DNA from: Piscirickettsiaceae bacterium
Lineage (GTDB): Bacteria > Pseudomonadota > Gammaproteobacteria > Nitrosococcales > Methylophagaceae
Direction: 5' to 3'
DNA: 56,794 nucleotides
Assembly (NCBI GenBank): GCA_024685995.1
Contig: JAIBDY010000009.1
Coordinates: 1-56,794, forward strand
How positions within the stretch are numbered: the stretch's first letter is position 1; every line of letters starts with the position of its first letter. Below, one piece after another: positions 1-9,027 of the stretch. The notes under the pieces are model-generated. The model saw only the letters and a list, made by a program, of their open reading frames with translations. It did no database searches and had not been told where the DNA came from. The translations under genes and the position numbers were made by a program.

Positions 1-271
1 TCCTCATTATTATAAAAACTTACCGCTGAATGATATCTCTGGTTTACACTTCTCCGAGCAAACACAACAATTGTTAGTATTGAGCCATGAGTCGAGACGT
101 TTAATCTCCTTAGATGTCAATGGTGCAATTCAATCTCAGTTCAATTTTGATCCATGGTTATTTGGCTTAGGGAGAGATATCGAGCAGCCAGAAGGTGTCA
201 CGATGGACACTGATGGCCAAATATATATCGTCGGTGAACCTAATATTCTCTTAGTGATGGCACCTCGTTAA
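1..271 (+). CDS. SdiA-regulated-like protein, C-terminal part (5' truncated)
   Basis: The reading frame is open from the left edge (first full codon at base 2) to the TAA at 269-271, so only about the last 89 residues are present. The visible part has the pattern of the SdiA-regulated family (YjiK type, a beta-propeller-like, usually exported protein): a conserved LSHESRRLISLD strand, then QPEGVTMDTDGQIYIVGEPN, which resembles the family's C-terminal EGVAMD...YIVSEPN block. The function of the family is not established; YjiK-like proteins are probably envelope proteins binding a ligand through the propeller. The true start lies outside the window. The family assignment rests on this short C-terminal motif only. 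Confidence 0.6.
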   Translation, partial: PHYYKNLPLNDISGLHFSEQTQQLLVLSHESRRLISLDVNGAIQSQFNFDPWLFGLGRDIEQPEGVTMDTDGQIYIVGEPNILLVMAPR

Positions 272-386
272 TGAGCCCATTCACAGTCTAATTTGTACTT
301 TTACCCATAATAGACGTACGATACACCTAATCAAATAGGCAGCATTAATGTCTAATGTTGTTGTTCTATATTGGGCGGTATTTCTG

Positions 387-854
387 ATGACAAGACGACT
401 TTTTATTCTGTTACTCTCTTTTAGTTTATTTGGTTGTGATTCTGGCTTGGTCAAAGAGTTTGTTGCCACACCAGAAATTAAAAACATCCAACTTTCTCAC
501 TTTTCAGTTGAAGATAGACAAGCTATTTTTGATATATCCTTATACAATCCCAATCCTTTCCCATTGCCCATTTCTGGGATGGCTGGTGATATCGAATTAA
601 ATAATGTCCACATCGGCAGCTTAGCAGCCCGTTCCGATAAACAGCTCGCAGCTTACGACACTCAGACTGTCACGCTACCATTGTCCTTAGATCCCGATGC
701 CTTGCTGAATGCAGCACAAAGCGTCTTATTCAAAGGTAAGGCCGAATACAACGTTAAAGGACAGCTCGATACCAGTGTTGGCCAAGTCCCCTTTACCAAA
801 ACAGGTGCGCTTTCTGCGAAAGACATTCTCTCTTCCATGACGGGTTTGCGATAA
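387..854 (+). CDS. LEA type 2 (WHy-domain) lipoprotein
   Basis: This 155-residue protein begins with a short hydrophobic signal ending in a lipobox (LFGC, Cys at about residue 17), so it is probably a lipid-anchored envelope protein. The mature part resembles the LEA14/WHy fold: ISLYNPNPFPLPISGMAGDI is typical of the family's N-x-N-P-F/x-P-I-x-G motif, followed by alternating beta strands. The family is linked to desiccation and stress tolerance in plants, but bacterial members are uncharacterised. I chose the ATG at 387 because it places the signal peptide at the N terminus; an in-frame ATG at 348 would add 13 residues. It is followed 18 bases later by the MOSC gene and may be co-transcribed with it. 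Confidence 0.7.
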   Translation: MTRRLFILLLSFSLFGCDSGLVKEFVATPEIKNIQLSHFSVEDRQAIFDISLYNPNPFPLPISGMAGDIELNNVHIGSLAARSDKQLAAYDTQTVTLPLSLDPDALLNAAQSVLFKGKAEYNVKGQLDTSVGQVPFTKTGALSAKDILSSMTGLR

Positions 855-872
855 GGATAAAACGATTGAGGC

Positions 873-1472
873 ATGATTGAACATTTATTCTTAAAGCCGA
901 TTGCCAGTCCGAGTTTGATCCCAGCAGATAGTTTAAATATCGATAACTCTGGTGTGCGAGGTACTAAAATACAACACCCGTGGAAGCAATTACTGTTACT
1001 GCCGCGTGAGACTTTAGACAATTTTGCACTTCAAGCCGGACAATTGAAAGAAGATGTGGTCATCGCAGCCCCCTTTAAGCTACATGATTTACCCTCGGGT
1101 ACCGTCCTGCAAATAGGTGACGTTGAAATCAGGTTAACTTTTCATTGTGAACCCTGCTCTAAAATTAAACACCTTGGCAATATCAAGCACCTTCTTCATC
1201 ACCGCGGTTATCATAGCCAAGTTTTAAAAGGTGGTACAATTCAACTAGGCGATAGTATTAACATCCTTCCCGAGCATCACGAAGCCATTCCGTATAGCCT
1301 CGCTGATAGAATCAAGTGGTATTTGGACAAGCACCCTACTCCGATCTTGGTCTCAGAGTTAGTCAATGCAATTGGCTTATCGCGTAGCTATTGCAGAGCT
1401 GTACCCAATAGCCTTCGCCGAAGAACGGATATAGATAAAAGTCTAATTATCTATAAAAATCAACGTCTTTAA
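873..1472 (+). CDS. MOSC domain protein with C-terminal extension
   Basis: Residues about 1-135 resemble a MOSC (molybdenum cofactor sulfurase C-terminal) domain: a VRG motif near residue 28, LLPRETLDNFAL, then a beta strand with RLTFHCEPC that carries the conserved Cys, then RGYHSQVLKGGTIQLGD. MOSC domains bind a sulfur or molybdenum-cofactor-linked group through such a Cys. The last roughly 60 residues are not part of the canonical domain and look like a small helical domain (AIGLSRSYCRAVPNSLRRR) faintly similar to the DNA-binding tail of alkyltransferases; the catalytic PCHR motif of those enzymes is absent. The substrate is unknown. A purine-rich GAGG lies immediately before the ATG. It converges on the peroxiredoxin gene. 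Confidence 0.65.
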   Translation: MIEHLFLKPIASPSLIPADSLNIDNSGVRGTKIQHPWKQLLLLPRETLDNFALQAGQLKEDVVIAAPFKLHDLPSGTVLQIGDVEIRLTFHCEPCSKIKHLGNIKHLLHHRGYHSQVLKGGTIQLGDSINILPEHHEAIPYSLADRIKWYLDKHPTPILVSELVNAIGLSRSYCRAVPNSLRRRTDIDKSLIIYKNQRL

Positions 1473-1508
1473 AACTTAGGTTATCGCGTTCTTTACACCG
1501 AATTAGCA

Positions 1509-2042
1509 TCAACGCGGCTCGTTAAGTTTTAACGTTTTTAAATCACCTATCACTTGTTGACTATGCCGGCTGGCATTCACGCTACGATAGATTTTTTTAA
1601 TTTTCCCATCGGGATTAATGATAATAGTGTGACGTTTAGCAAACTTAATCGGACCTAGTGCTGCTAAGGCACCGTATTGTTTCGCAACGTGACCATCCAT
1701 ATCCGCCAACAATGGAAATGGCAGACTATACTTTTGAGCAAACTTAGCATGACTGTCAATACTGTCCAAGCTGACACCTAGAACCTGGGTATTGAGTTCT
1801 GAAAGGACCTTATATTCATCCCTAAAAGCGCAGGCTTCAGTTGTGCACCCCGGTGTATCATCTTTTGGATAGAAATACAGCACCACCCATTGACCTTGAT
1901 AGTCCGTTAACACATGTGATTGTCCTGTTTGATCTGGCAACGTAAAGTTTGGCGCCTTCGCATCTATTGTCAACACGTCCGCCCTAGCAAAATTCAACAT
2001 TACCATCACCGTTATTAACAAAGTGAAACCTAATAACCGCAT
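1509..2042 (-). CDS. Exported peroxiredoxin, Bcp/PrxQ type
   Basis: A thiol peroxidase of the AhpC/TSA superfamily reducing H2O2 and organic peroxides. The peroxidatic Cys66 sits in DDTPGCTTEACAFR and a second Cys five residues later (Cys71) gives the CxxxxC arrangement of the atypical two-Cys PrxQ/Bcp branch. Residues 1-21 are a hydrophobic signal peptide (LLGFTLLITVMVMLNFARA), absent from cytoplasmic Bcp, so this copy probably works in the periplasm. Length 177 residues is Bcp (about 155) plus the signal. The start is supported by a GAGGAG Shine-Dalgarno sequence seven bases upstream. It is a single-gene unit convergent with the MOSC gene. Confidence 0.88.
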   Translation of the reverse strand: MRLLGFTLLITVMVMLNFARADVLTIDAKAPNFTLPDQTGQSHVLTDYQGQWVVLYFYPKDDTPGCTTEACAFRDEYKVLSELNTQVLGVSLDSIDSHAKFAQKYSLPFPLLADMDGHVAKQYGALAALGPIKFAKRHTIIINPDGKIKKIYRSVNASRHSQQVIGDLKTLKLNEPR

Positions 2043-2199
2043 ACAATACTCCTCTATGATTAATCTTGTCTTTACTACCTGTCATGATTCGTCCTGTCAG
2101 TGTAAACTAACTCTATCAAGACTGCTTAACTTACCGAGCTACGTGTTTGTTTAGTGTCACTTTTTCTACGCATTCAGTTCACCACCGCCGAGATCATCC

Positions 2200-2508
2200 A
2201 TGAAGCTTATCTACACTCATGAAAACCGATTTCTTGTACACAATATCCAAAATATTGTTGAAAACGCACAGATCGACACAACGCTTCGCAATGAATATGC
2301 TTCTTCAGCCGCTGGTGATCTCGCCCCCCATGAAACTTGGTTGGAACTTTGGGTTATCGAAGACGCTGATTATGAGCGAGCGATGGTAGCCATTAATACC
2401 GCCTTTAAAAGGCACCTTTCAAGCTCTTGGATTTGTCCAAACTGCCATGAAAAAAATGAAGCCACCTTCGATTTTTGCTGGCAATGTCAATCAGAATCAC
2501 AACCTTAA
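2200..2508 (+). CDS. DUF2007-like protein with C-terminal zinc ribbon
   Basis: A 102-residue protein. The N-terminal two thirds (MKLIYTHENRFLVHNIQNIV, a negatively charged WLELWVIEDADYERA strand-helix) match the DUF2007/putative signal-transducing protein fold, a ferredoxin-like domain related to PII-type proteins. The C-terminal third carries two CxxC pairs (Cys79, Cys82, Cys93, Cys96), the pattern of a zinc ribbon. The function of the family is unknown. The gene stands alone between two minus-strand genes; the 150 bases upstream contain no clear hairpin. The fusion of DUF2007 with a zinc ribbon is common in Gammaproteobacteria, so this is a complete gene and not a fragment. Confidence 0.75.
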   Translation: MKLIYTHENRFLVHNIQNIVENAQIDTTLRNEYASSAAGDLAPHETWLELWVIEDADYERAMVAINTAFKRHLSSSWICPNCHEKNEATFDFCWQCQSESQP

Positions 2509-2558
2509 ATACAATATTTTTTAGTAGGTTACAATTTATTGTTAATGCTGTTTAAACT

Positions 2559-3626
2559 TTATTGTCGCTGACTTAAATAACGTCGCTTCGCCCAAGGATG
2601 TAACACCCTTTTCAATACACTAGGTTGATATTGCCTACGCAAAGCAGCACGTACATCACGTCGACTTTGTTTGCCTAGAAACCAACTATACCCTCGATTG
2701 CCCAGCAAGCTAAATAAGCAACGATTAACAACTGAAGTATCCATTTGTGGTTTAAGTTCTCGCTGCCACAAGGTGTCGTAATTTTCACCCGTTAACAAAC
2801 TACGAGCAGCAAGCTGACCCGATGCAATAACGAGGCGCATACCGAAGCCCCATAAGGTATCTTGAAAACCGGCTTGTTCACCTACAACAGGGTGCATACC
2901 AGCATACGCCGTGTCCGGCACATAAAAATTGCCTATCCCGCCATGGAATTTTGGGTCTTTCATCTCAAGATTAACTAAAGTTTCAAATGCTGAGACCGTT
3001 CTTCTAACATATATCTTTTCTTGTTTAAAATCTTCAAACATGCAGCTTTTGACTGTGCCGACACCATTCATAATTAATAAGTAGGCATAGCCTTTAGGGG
3101 CCAGATTATCATCGCAGATCGCCCAATAGCCATCTGCCATATCGGTCGAAAAATGATACCCCGCGGAGACCGCATCGGCTGCTTTAGGACCCGCTGCCAT
3201 AATGCCTTGATTTTGAATTTGACGAAGACGACTATTGAACCGTACATCAACACCCAATGCTTGTGTTTGTCGAAGCAAAGCACTGTCTAGTGTTGTCGAG
3301 CCAGGTCCGCGTTCAACCATATAAAATAACGGTTGATCAGATTGAGCATGGTATTGCCTACCTTTGGCATCAAATAAGGTACCTTGCCGACACGCTAACA
3401 TGGCAAAATCTGTTGTCAGACCTTGTCGCTCGAAAAGCTGAAGCACATCTTGTTCAGTAGTCCAGTTTTCAAGCCCTTGAAAATCTTGGTAATGACTCCC
3501 AAACCGATGGCCCACTTCTTTATAGGCCTCATGGACAACAACTTCACGGCCCGCTTGCGCCAATGTAATTGCGGCCGCTAAACCCGCAGGGCCTGCGCCG
3601 GCAATTTCGATAATTTTGCTAGTCAT
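2559..3626 (-). CDS. FAD-dependent oxidoreductase (geranylgeranyl reductase-like)
   Basis: A 355-residue flavoprotein. It starts with a Rossmann FAD-binding motif (GAGPAG at residues 10-15, ending in the acidic HEA that binds the ribose), and has a second flavin motif near residue 255-275 (VVGEQAGFQDTLWGFGMR), where most relatives have GDAAG. This layout resembles the geranylgeranyl reductase and lycopene-cyclase-like family of NAD(P)/FAD oxidoreductases. Many relatives reduce isoprenoid or lipid double bonds or hydroxylate aromatics, but the substrate here cannot be read from the sequence. It is monocistronic, with 130 bases to the next minus-strand gene. Confidence 0.75.
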   Translation of the reverse strand: MTSKIIEIAGAGPAGLAAAITLAQAGREVVVHEAYKEVGHRFGSHYQDFQGLENWTTEQDVLQLFERQGLTTDFAMLACRQGTLFDAKGRQYHAQSDQPLFYMVERGPGSTTLDSALLRQTQALGVDVRFNSRLRQIQNQGIMAAGPKAADAVSAGYHFSTDMADGYWAICDDNLAPKGYAYLLIMNGVGTVKSCMFEDFKQEKIYVRRTVSAFETLVNLEMKDPKFHGGIGNFYVPDTAYAGMHPVVGEQAGFQDTLWGFGMRLVIASGQLAARSLLTGENYDTLWQRELKPQMDTSVVNRCLFSLLGNRGYSWFLGKQSRRDVRAALRRQYQPSVLKRVLHPWAKRRYLSQRQ

Positions 3627-3761
3627 TTTGGGATAGGGTGGAAAGCATTACAAGCGTTAATGGTCATGACCTAAAAATAATACAGATAGCCACTCTAATC
3701 CCCTGCGCCTCAAAAGTACAGTCAAGCACATATTGTGCTTTACACCAGACCGTCATACGTC

Positions 3762-5138
3762 TTATTCAAGCGCTATTAATGCCCCATTTTTAATCCCCAG
3801 ACGACCTGTTTTAACGGCGCGACGTCTAATACCCAAAGCCGGAGAAATATAATATAGATCGCCATTCCCCCCTAATAATTGTTGCGGTACACCTGCTGTT
3901 GCCGCTACTGATGCATTGGCATTTAAGTGATGTACTTCGCCATGAACTGGGATGGCACAACGAGGTTTGACCCATTGGTACATCGCTTGTAGTTCTTCTT
4001 TTGCGGGATGTCCAGATGCATGGATAGCCAACTGACTATTATGCTCAGTGATTACATCGACTTTGAGTGCTTTTAGGCGTTCTATCATTTGTTCAATAGG
4101 TAATTCATTGCCTGGTATCACTTTCGAACTAAAAATGACCGTATCGCCCGGTTCTAAAACCATATCTCGAAAACTATTCATACTTAGCCTATTTAGAGCC
4201 GTTCTAGACTCACCCTGACTCCCTGTCGCCACTAGGAGCACAGTCGAAGCGGGTAAATAACCTAAATGCGCTGGATCAATATGGGTTTCAACAGACGTCC
4301 ATAAACCTGTCACCTTAGCGGCTGACATCATATTAACCATAGATCGCCCAAGTAAACCTAAATGTCGATTGGTCTCTTTGGCAATTTTGGCCAGCGTATG
4401 TAACCGCGCTAAGTTACTGCCAAAACAGGTGACAACAACCCGTCCCTTAGCTTGTTCTACATGTTGTTTCAAACCTTTATATAGGCTCGCTTCTGAGGCT
4501 GACCATCCCGGCACATTGGCATTGGTTGAATCACAGACCATCGCGTCGATATTCTGCGTTGCTAAACATTGATAGTGTTGTTTGTCATAAGCTAAGCCAA
4601 TGACTGGCGCCTTGTCGAGTTTCCAGTCTGCGGTATGAAATACTTTGCCTACGGGCGTAGAAATGACCATGCCATAAGGCTCAGGAATCGAATGAGTTAA
4701 TGCGACCCATTGCACGCGAAACACCCCTATATTGGTAGCTTCATTTGGTTCAACGATCGTGATGGGGACTTTGCTATCTAAGCCCACTTCGACCAGTTTT
4801 CGACGTAGTATTTCAGCAGTAAAGGCCGTGGTATATATAGGACATTTTAATTTTCGCCACAAGTAAGGCACGGCCCCAATATGATCTTCATGAGCATGGG
4901 TGATCACGAGACCAGCTAAGCGTTTTCGGCGGTCGGCTATAAACTTCGGATCTGCCATTTGGATATGCGGTTGCTCAGACAATATGGCTTCGCCACTAAT
5001 TTCATTATTTTTGGCAAAAATGACCCCGCAATCGACCATTAGCCACTGACCATCATGACCATATAAATTCATGTTCATGCCAATCTCACCCGTGCCACCA
5101 AGTGGTAAGAACCAAAAGTCTTGTTGTTCAGGCGTCAT
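3762..5138 (-). CDS. RNase J-like metallo-beta-lactamase/beta-CASP nuclease
   Basis: A 458-residue member of the ribonuclease J group: PLGGTGEIGMNMNLY near the N terminus, the zinc-binding HAHEDH motif at residues 81-86, a D in FHTADWKLD, and late beta-CASP motifs IHASGHPAKEEL and PVHGEVHHL. RNase J is a 5'-3' exo- and endoribonuclease in RNA turnover. Canonical RNase J is about 550 residues; here the C-terminal domain seems to be missing, so the substrate could differ. I chose the ATG at 5138 because the family starts just before the FLPLGGTGEIG strand; the longer frame (TTG at 5222, ATG at 5213) would add an unusual leader. It is divergent from the oad operon. Confidence 0.82.
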   Translation of the reverse strand: MTPEQQDFWFLPLGGTGEIGMNMNLYGHDGQWLMVDCGVIFAKNNEISGEAILSEQPHIQMADPKFIADRRKRLAGLVITHAHEDHIGAVPYLWRKLKCPIYTTAFTAEILRRKLVEVGLDSKVPITIVEPNEATNIGVFRVQWVALTHSIPEPYGMVISTPVGKVFHTADWKLDKAPVIGLAYDKQHYQCLATQNIDAMVCDSTNANVPGWSASEASLYKGLKQHVEQAKGRVVVTCFGSNLARLHTLAKIAKETNRHLGLLGRSMVNMMSAAKVTGLWTSVETHIDPAHLGYLPASTVLLVATGSQGESRTALNRLSMNSFRDMVLEPGDTVIFSSKVIPGNELPIEQMIERLKALKVDVITEHNSQLAIHASGHPAKEELQAMYQWVKPRCAIPVHGEVHHLNANASVAATAGVPQQLLGGNGDLYYISPALGIRRRAVKTGRLGIKNGALIALE

Positions 5139-5244
5139 ATTAATTAGAACTAGGTAGAAAAGCTTATTATTATGCAATAAAGCTAGGATGCTATGTAAAC
5201 AAATCTCAGGCATAGCACCCAAATAATGCGACGTTGCATAACAA

Positions 5245-5253
5245 TGCTATAAT
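5245..5253 (+). promoter_or_regulatory. Extended -10 element of the oadGAB promoter
   Basis: TGCTATAAT is a perfect TATAAT preceded by the extended -10 TG dinucleotide. It lies about 78 bases upstream of the oadG start, in the gap between the RNase J-like gene and oadG. No good -35 box is present at 17 bases, which is normal for extended -10 promoters. The call is based on sequence pattern only. Confidence 0.55.
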
Positions 5254-5330
5254 GCCCGACTGTTTCGGCTGTAGACTAATCTTTTTTTCAGGTTTACAAC
5301 TATTCTTTAAAGTCTATGAGGGTTCAGCAG

Positions 5331-5621
5331 ATGGAAGCATCCAGCTTACTCAATGAAGGTGCAACACTGATGCTTTTCGGCATGGGGTTTGTTTTTATCT
5401 TTTTAACACTGTTAGTCTTCGTCACGACCATTATGTCGCGGGTCATCACAAAATATGAAAAAAGTGTAGGCGTATTGCCCGCTGGCGGCGTACCCTCTCC
5501 CACCGCCGTGATTCCACAACATGATCCGAACACCAGTCCGTCAACAGCACCTCAAGCAGACAAGAACTTGATTTCTGTGCTGACTGCCGCTGTTCAAGAG
5601 TACCGTTCTCGCCACAAATAA
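5331..5621 (+). CDS. oadG: Oxaloacetate decarboxylase gamma subunit (OadG)
   Basis: Small subunit of the Na+-pumping oxaloacetate decarboxylase; it anchors the alpha subunit to the membrane beta subunit and binds Zn2+. The 96-residue protein has one N-terminal membrane helix (LMLFGMGFVFIFLTLLVFVTTIM), a proline- and threonine-rich linker and a short charged C-terminal tail (LISVLTAAVQEYRSRH) that is the family's conserved contact segment. The start at 5331 is preceded by a GAGGG ribosome site at 5318-5322; the ATG at 5316 lies too close to it. It is the first gene of oadGAB, 48 bases before oadA. Confidence 0.85.
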   Translation: MEASSLLNEGATLMLFGMGFVFIFLTLLVFVTTIMSRVITKYEKSVGVLPAGGVPSPTAVIPQHDPNTSPSTAPQADKNLISVLTAAVQEYRSRHK

Positions 5622-5669
5622 GCTTCCTTTTCCGTTTTAAACTTTAGTTACTACCCAAAGGCCATCAAT

Positions 5670-7472
5670 ATGACCGAATCTAAACATGCCTTGGGGATCA
5701 CAGACGTTGTTCTTCGTGATGCTCATCAATCGTTATTTGCTACCCGTCTTCGCCTCGAAGATATGTTGCCTATTGCCGACAAACTTGACCAAGTTGGTTA
5801 TTGGTCGGTAGAGACATGGGGCGGTGCTACTTTTGATGCCTGTATCCGTTATTTAGGTGAAGATCCTTGGCACCGCATCCGCAGCTTAAAAGCCGCCATG
5901 CCCAACACCCCTCAACAAATGTTATTGCGTGGTCAAAACTTATTAGGTTACCGCCATTATGCTGATGATGTGGTCAAAAAGTTTGTCGAGCGAGCCGCTA
6001 TCAATGGTGTCGATGTCTTTCGTGTTTTTGATGCAATGAATGACACCCGCAATTTAGAGACTGCCATTAAAGCTGTTTTAGAGAACGAGCGTCACGCACA
6101 AGGCACAATATCTTACACATTAAGCCCTGTACATAATTTATCGATGTGGCTCGATCAAGCTAAACGTATTGAAGATATGGGTGCGCACTCCCTGTGTATT
6201 AAAGATATGGCTGGTTTGCTTAAGCCTTATACGGCCTTTGAGCTCGTTACAAGTCTTAAGCAAGCCATCGATATCCCTATCCATATGCAATCTCATGCCA
6301 CTACTGGGATGTCTACCGCTACCATCATGAAATGCGTTGAAGCAGGTATTGATAATGTAGATACGTCTATCTCATCGATGTCAATGACTTACGGCCACTC
6401 ACCAACCGAGTCTGTCGTGGCCATTATGGAAGAAACCGATCGCGCAACTGGCTTAAATATCATCTTATTAGAAGAAATTGCCGCCTACTTTAGGGAGGTC
6501 CGTAAAAAATATGCCAAATGGGAAGGGGCTCTTAAAGGGGTCGACTCCCGCATTTTGGTCGCACAAGTGCCCGGTGGCATGTTAACCAATATGGAAAGTC
6601 AGTTACGCGAACAGGGCGCAGAGGATCGTTTAGATGAAGTATTGGAAGAAATCCCGCGTGTTCGGGAAGATTTGGGCTTTATTCCCTTAGTCACCCCCAC
6701 GTCACAAATTGTCGGCACGCAAGCAGTACTGAATGTCTTAACTGGCGAGCGCTATAAGAGCGTCACAGCAGAAACTGCTGGCGTCTTAAAAGGCGAATAT
6801 GGCGCAGCTCCAGCCCCATTTAATACGACATTACAACAACAAGTCTTAGATGGCGCAGCGATGATTACTTGTCGCCCAGCAGACTTATTGGCACCAGAAA
6901 TGGACAAATTGACGGCTGAATTACAAGCGAACGTTGTGACTGAGAACCTTACCCTAGAAACTGGGGACCGAGAAGTTGACGATGTCCTTACTTACGCCCT
7001 GTTTCAACAAGTTGGTCTGAAATTTTTGGCTAATCGTGGCAACCCCGATGCTTTTGAGCCTATCCCCACATTAACAACAGGACAACCCGTCACCTCGTTG
7101 ACCACAACTACTGCTGGTCCAGAAACCTATACTGTAAAAGTCAAAGATCAAGAATATGTCGTTGAAGTCAATGAAGGTGGCGAGATCACACATTATGAGC
7201 AAGCGTCGGTAACAACGACACCAGAAGTCACTACTATGCCAGCTGCCCCCGTAGGCGCCGGCACACCGGTCGCAGCCCCCCTTGCTGGCACTATCTGGAA
7301 AGTCGAGGTTACCGCTGGGCAAACGGTTCAAGAAGGTGAAGTGCTCCTCATTTTAGAAGCGATGAAAATGGAAACACAAATTGTGGCCGAAAAAGCAGGT
7401 GTTATTGCCTCTGTTTCAGTCAAGCCTGGTGATGCCGTTCAAGTCGGCGACAACCTTGTTTCACTGGCATAA
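5670..7472 (+). CDS. oadA: Oxaloacetate decarboxylase alpha subunit (OadA)
   Basis: Carboxyltransferase and biotin carrier of the Na+-translocating oxaloacetate decarboxylase: it moves CO2 from oxaloacetate to biotin, giving pyruvate. The 600 residues show the carboxyltransferase TIM barrel with [14 protein letters not shown] near the N terminus and the metal-binding MQSHATTG around residue 210, then the PYC-OADA domain to about residue 460, a Pro/Thr/Ala-rich linker, and a biotinyl domain at the end with EAMKMET, biotinylated at Lys566. Length matches the family (about 590-600). It is the middle gene of oadGAB; oadB starts 10 bases downstream. Confidence 0.95.
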   Translation: MTESKHALGITDVVLRDAHQSLFATRLRLEDMLPIADKLDQVGYWSVETWGGATFDACIRYLGEDPWHRIRSLKAAMPNTPQQMLLRGQNLLGYRHYADDVVKKFVERAAINGVDVFRVFDAMNDTRNLETAIKAVLENERHAQGTISYTLSPVHNLSMWLDQAKRIEDMGAHSLCIKDMAGLLKPYTAFELVTSLKQAIDIPIHMQSHATTGMSTATIMKCVEAGIDNVDTSISSMSMTYGHSPTESVVAIMEETDRATGLNIILLEEIAAYFREVRKKYAKWEGALKGVDSRILVAQVPGGMLTNMESQLREQGAEDRLDEVLEEIPRVREDLGFIPLVTPTSQIVGTQAVLNVLTGERYKSVTAETAGVLKGEYGAAPAPFNTTLQQQVLDGAAMITCRPADLLAPEMDKLTAELQANVVTENLTLETGDREVDDVLTYALFQQVGLKFLANRGNPDAFEPIPTLTTGQPVTSLTTTTAGPETYTVKVKDQEYVVEVNEGGEITHYEQASVTTTPEVTTMPAAPVGAGTPVAAPLAGTIWKVEVTAGQTVQEGEVLLILEAMKMETQIVAEKAGVIASVSVKPGDAVQVGDNLVSLA

Positions 7473-7482
7473 AGGGCGAAGT

Positions 7483-8619
7483 ATGGATAATTTATTACAT
7501 CTTTGGCACAACACGGGCCTTTATCAAATGCAACCCGGTCAGGGCGTCATGATTTTGATCGGCATGTTGTTGTTATACCTTGCCATTAATAAAAATTTCG
7601 AACCCTTATTATTGGTGCCAATTGGTTTTGGTGGCGTATTAGCGAACATTCCTGGTGCGGGTCTTGCTGAGTATGGCGGTATTTTACATATTTTCTATTC
7701 CGTCGGGATTGAAAGCGGTGCATTTCCACTGATCATCTTTATGGGCGTAGGCGCCATGACAGATTTTGGCCCACTATTGGCAAACCCCAAGACCCTATTC
7801 CTTGGTGCCGCCGCGCAATTTGGTATTTTTGCCACCTTGATGGGAGCCATTCTACTGTCGACTTTTGGTATCTTCGACTTTTCACTCGCTGATGCTGCTG
7901 CCATTGGTATCATTGGCGGTGCCGACGGCCCTACGTCAATTTATGTTGCCAGTAAACTAGCCCCCGATTTATTGGGTGCTATTGCTGTTGCCTCATATTC
8001 CTATATGGCACTTGTTCCGCTTATTCAACCACCAATCATGCGTGCGCTCACGACAGAAGCAGAACGTAAAATCAAAATGGTGCAGCAACGCCATGTGTCA
8101 CAACGTGAAAAAATTGTTTTCCCCTTGCTCTTATTATTATTAGTCGCCTTTTTATTACCCGATGCTGCCCCTCTATTGGGGATGTTCTGCTTTGGTAATT
8201 TAATGAAAGAATGTGCTGTAGTTGATAGATTGAGTAATACCACACAAAACTCACTGATCAATACTGTGACTATCTTTTTAGGCTTGGCTGTGGGTTCAAA
8301 ATTAAGCGCCGATAAGTTTTTGGATTTCACCACATTAGGTATTTTATTGCTAGGGATGGTCGCTTTTTCAATTGGTACCGCATCAGGCGTTTTAATGGCT
8401 AAATTACTCAATAAAGTTGGCGGCGGCGGCATCAATCCTTTGATTGGTTCCGCAGGCGTATCGGCTGTACCAATGGCCGCACGGGTATCCAATAAACTGG
8501 GATTAGAAGCGGATCCCCATAATTTCTTACTGATGCATGCGATGGGCCCCAACGTCGCTGGCGTCATCGGCTCTGCTGTTGCGGCTGGGATTATGATTAA
8601 CTACGTCGCTGGCGGGTAA
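7483..8619 (+). CDS. oadB: Oxaloacetate decarboxylase beta subunit, Na+ pump (OadB)
   Basis: The membrane subunit that decarboxylates carboxybiotin and exports Na+. The 378 residues are very hydrophobic with about nine or ten membrane segments and carry the family hallmarks [20 protein letters not shown] (Asp in a re-entrant loop that binds Na+) and [16 protein letters not shown] near the C terminus. The ATG at 7483, 10 bases after oadA and preceded by AAGGGCGAAG, gives the family's usual N terminus; the longer frame starting inside oadA is not needed. Length is close to the short (about 375) group of decarboxylase beta subunits. Its stop codon abuts the stop of the next, convergent gene. Confidence 0.94.
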   Translation: MDNLLHLWHNTGLYQMQPGQGVMILIGMLLLYLAINKNFEPLLLVPIGFGGVLANIPGAGLAEYGGILHIFYSVGIESGAFPLIIFMGVGAMTDFGPLLANPKTLFLGAAAQFGIFATLMGAILLSTFGIFDFSLADAAAIGIIGGADGPTSIYVASKLAPDLLGAIAVASYSYMALVPLIQPPIMRALTTEAERKIKMVQQRHVSQREKIVFPLLLLLLVAFLLPDAAPLLGMFCFGNLMKECAVVDRLSNTTQNSLINTVTIFLGLAVGSKLSADKFLDFTTLGILLLGMVAFSIGTASGVLMAKLLNKVGGGGINPLIGSAGVSAVPMAARVSNKLGLEADPHNFLLMHAMGPNVAGVIGSAVAAGIMINYVAGG

Positions 8620-8934
8620 TTATTCAGCAAAACTGTCGACGCGTTTTGTCGTCGCCACGATATTACTGACACCGTTCGTGACACAAGCTTGATCGTTGAA
8701 TGGTAATCGGGTGGTGACAACCGCTTGCCACTTTCCGTCCACAACGGCTCCATCGATAAAGGTTGCCAACTTCACCTGCGCTTGCTCTACTTGAGCAAGA
8801 TAGTGCTGTTTACTCATGCCGGGCTTGATTTGTTGGCAAAATTTATCGACTTTATCTATATCCCAGATGTTTAAAATCGGTAAAACTATCGCCATTATAA
8901 TCGCTAGCTGAATGATATTCACCAACAGTTTCAT
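8620..8934 (-). CDS. Small membrane-anchored hypothetical protein
   Basis: A 104-residue protein I do not recognise. It has one N-terminal membrane segment (VNIIQLAIIMAIVLPILNIW), followed by a soluble domain with two Cys residues (DKFCQQI and NDQACV) about 50 residues apart that could form a disulfide if the domain is periplasmic. KPGMSKQHYLAQVEQAQV looks like a short helix-turn-helix pair, with a possible relation to small lipoprotein-like SmpA/BamE folds, but this is weak. The start is supported by GGAG seven bases upstream. It converges on oadB with no intergenic base between the two stop codons. Confidence 0.6.
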   Translation of the reverse strand: MKLLVNIIQLAIIMAIVLPILNIWDIDKVDKFCQQIKPGMSKQHYLAQVEQAQVKLATFIDGAVVDGKWQAVVTTRLPFNDQACVTNGVSNIVATTKRVDSFAE

Positions 8935-9027
8935 TAGCCTACTCCACTCGTTTCATATTGCAGTACATGCCATCAACACAGTTTGAACGCTGTGTACTGT
9001 CGCTCGTCATGCTATCGTTGTGCTGGC

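Noticed and set aside
281-487. 68-codon minus-strand frame over the LEA lipoprotein start
   Set aside because: It has no ribosome site and no recognisable motif, and it overlaps the signal-peptide coding region of a better gene.
5139-5222. Longer N terminus of the RNase J-like protein (TTG 5222 or ATG 5213)
   Set aside because: The added residues are hydrophobic and unlike the family start, and the conserved FLPLGGTGEIG strand begins shortly after the ATG at 5138.
8025-8567. 180-codon minus-strand frame inside oadB
   Set aside because: It is antisense to a well-conserved membrane protein, and its composition (Lys, Asn, Ser, Pro) is that of a shadow of hydrophobic codons.
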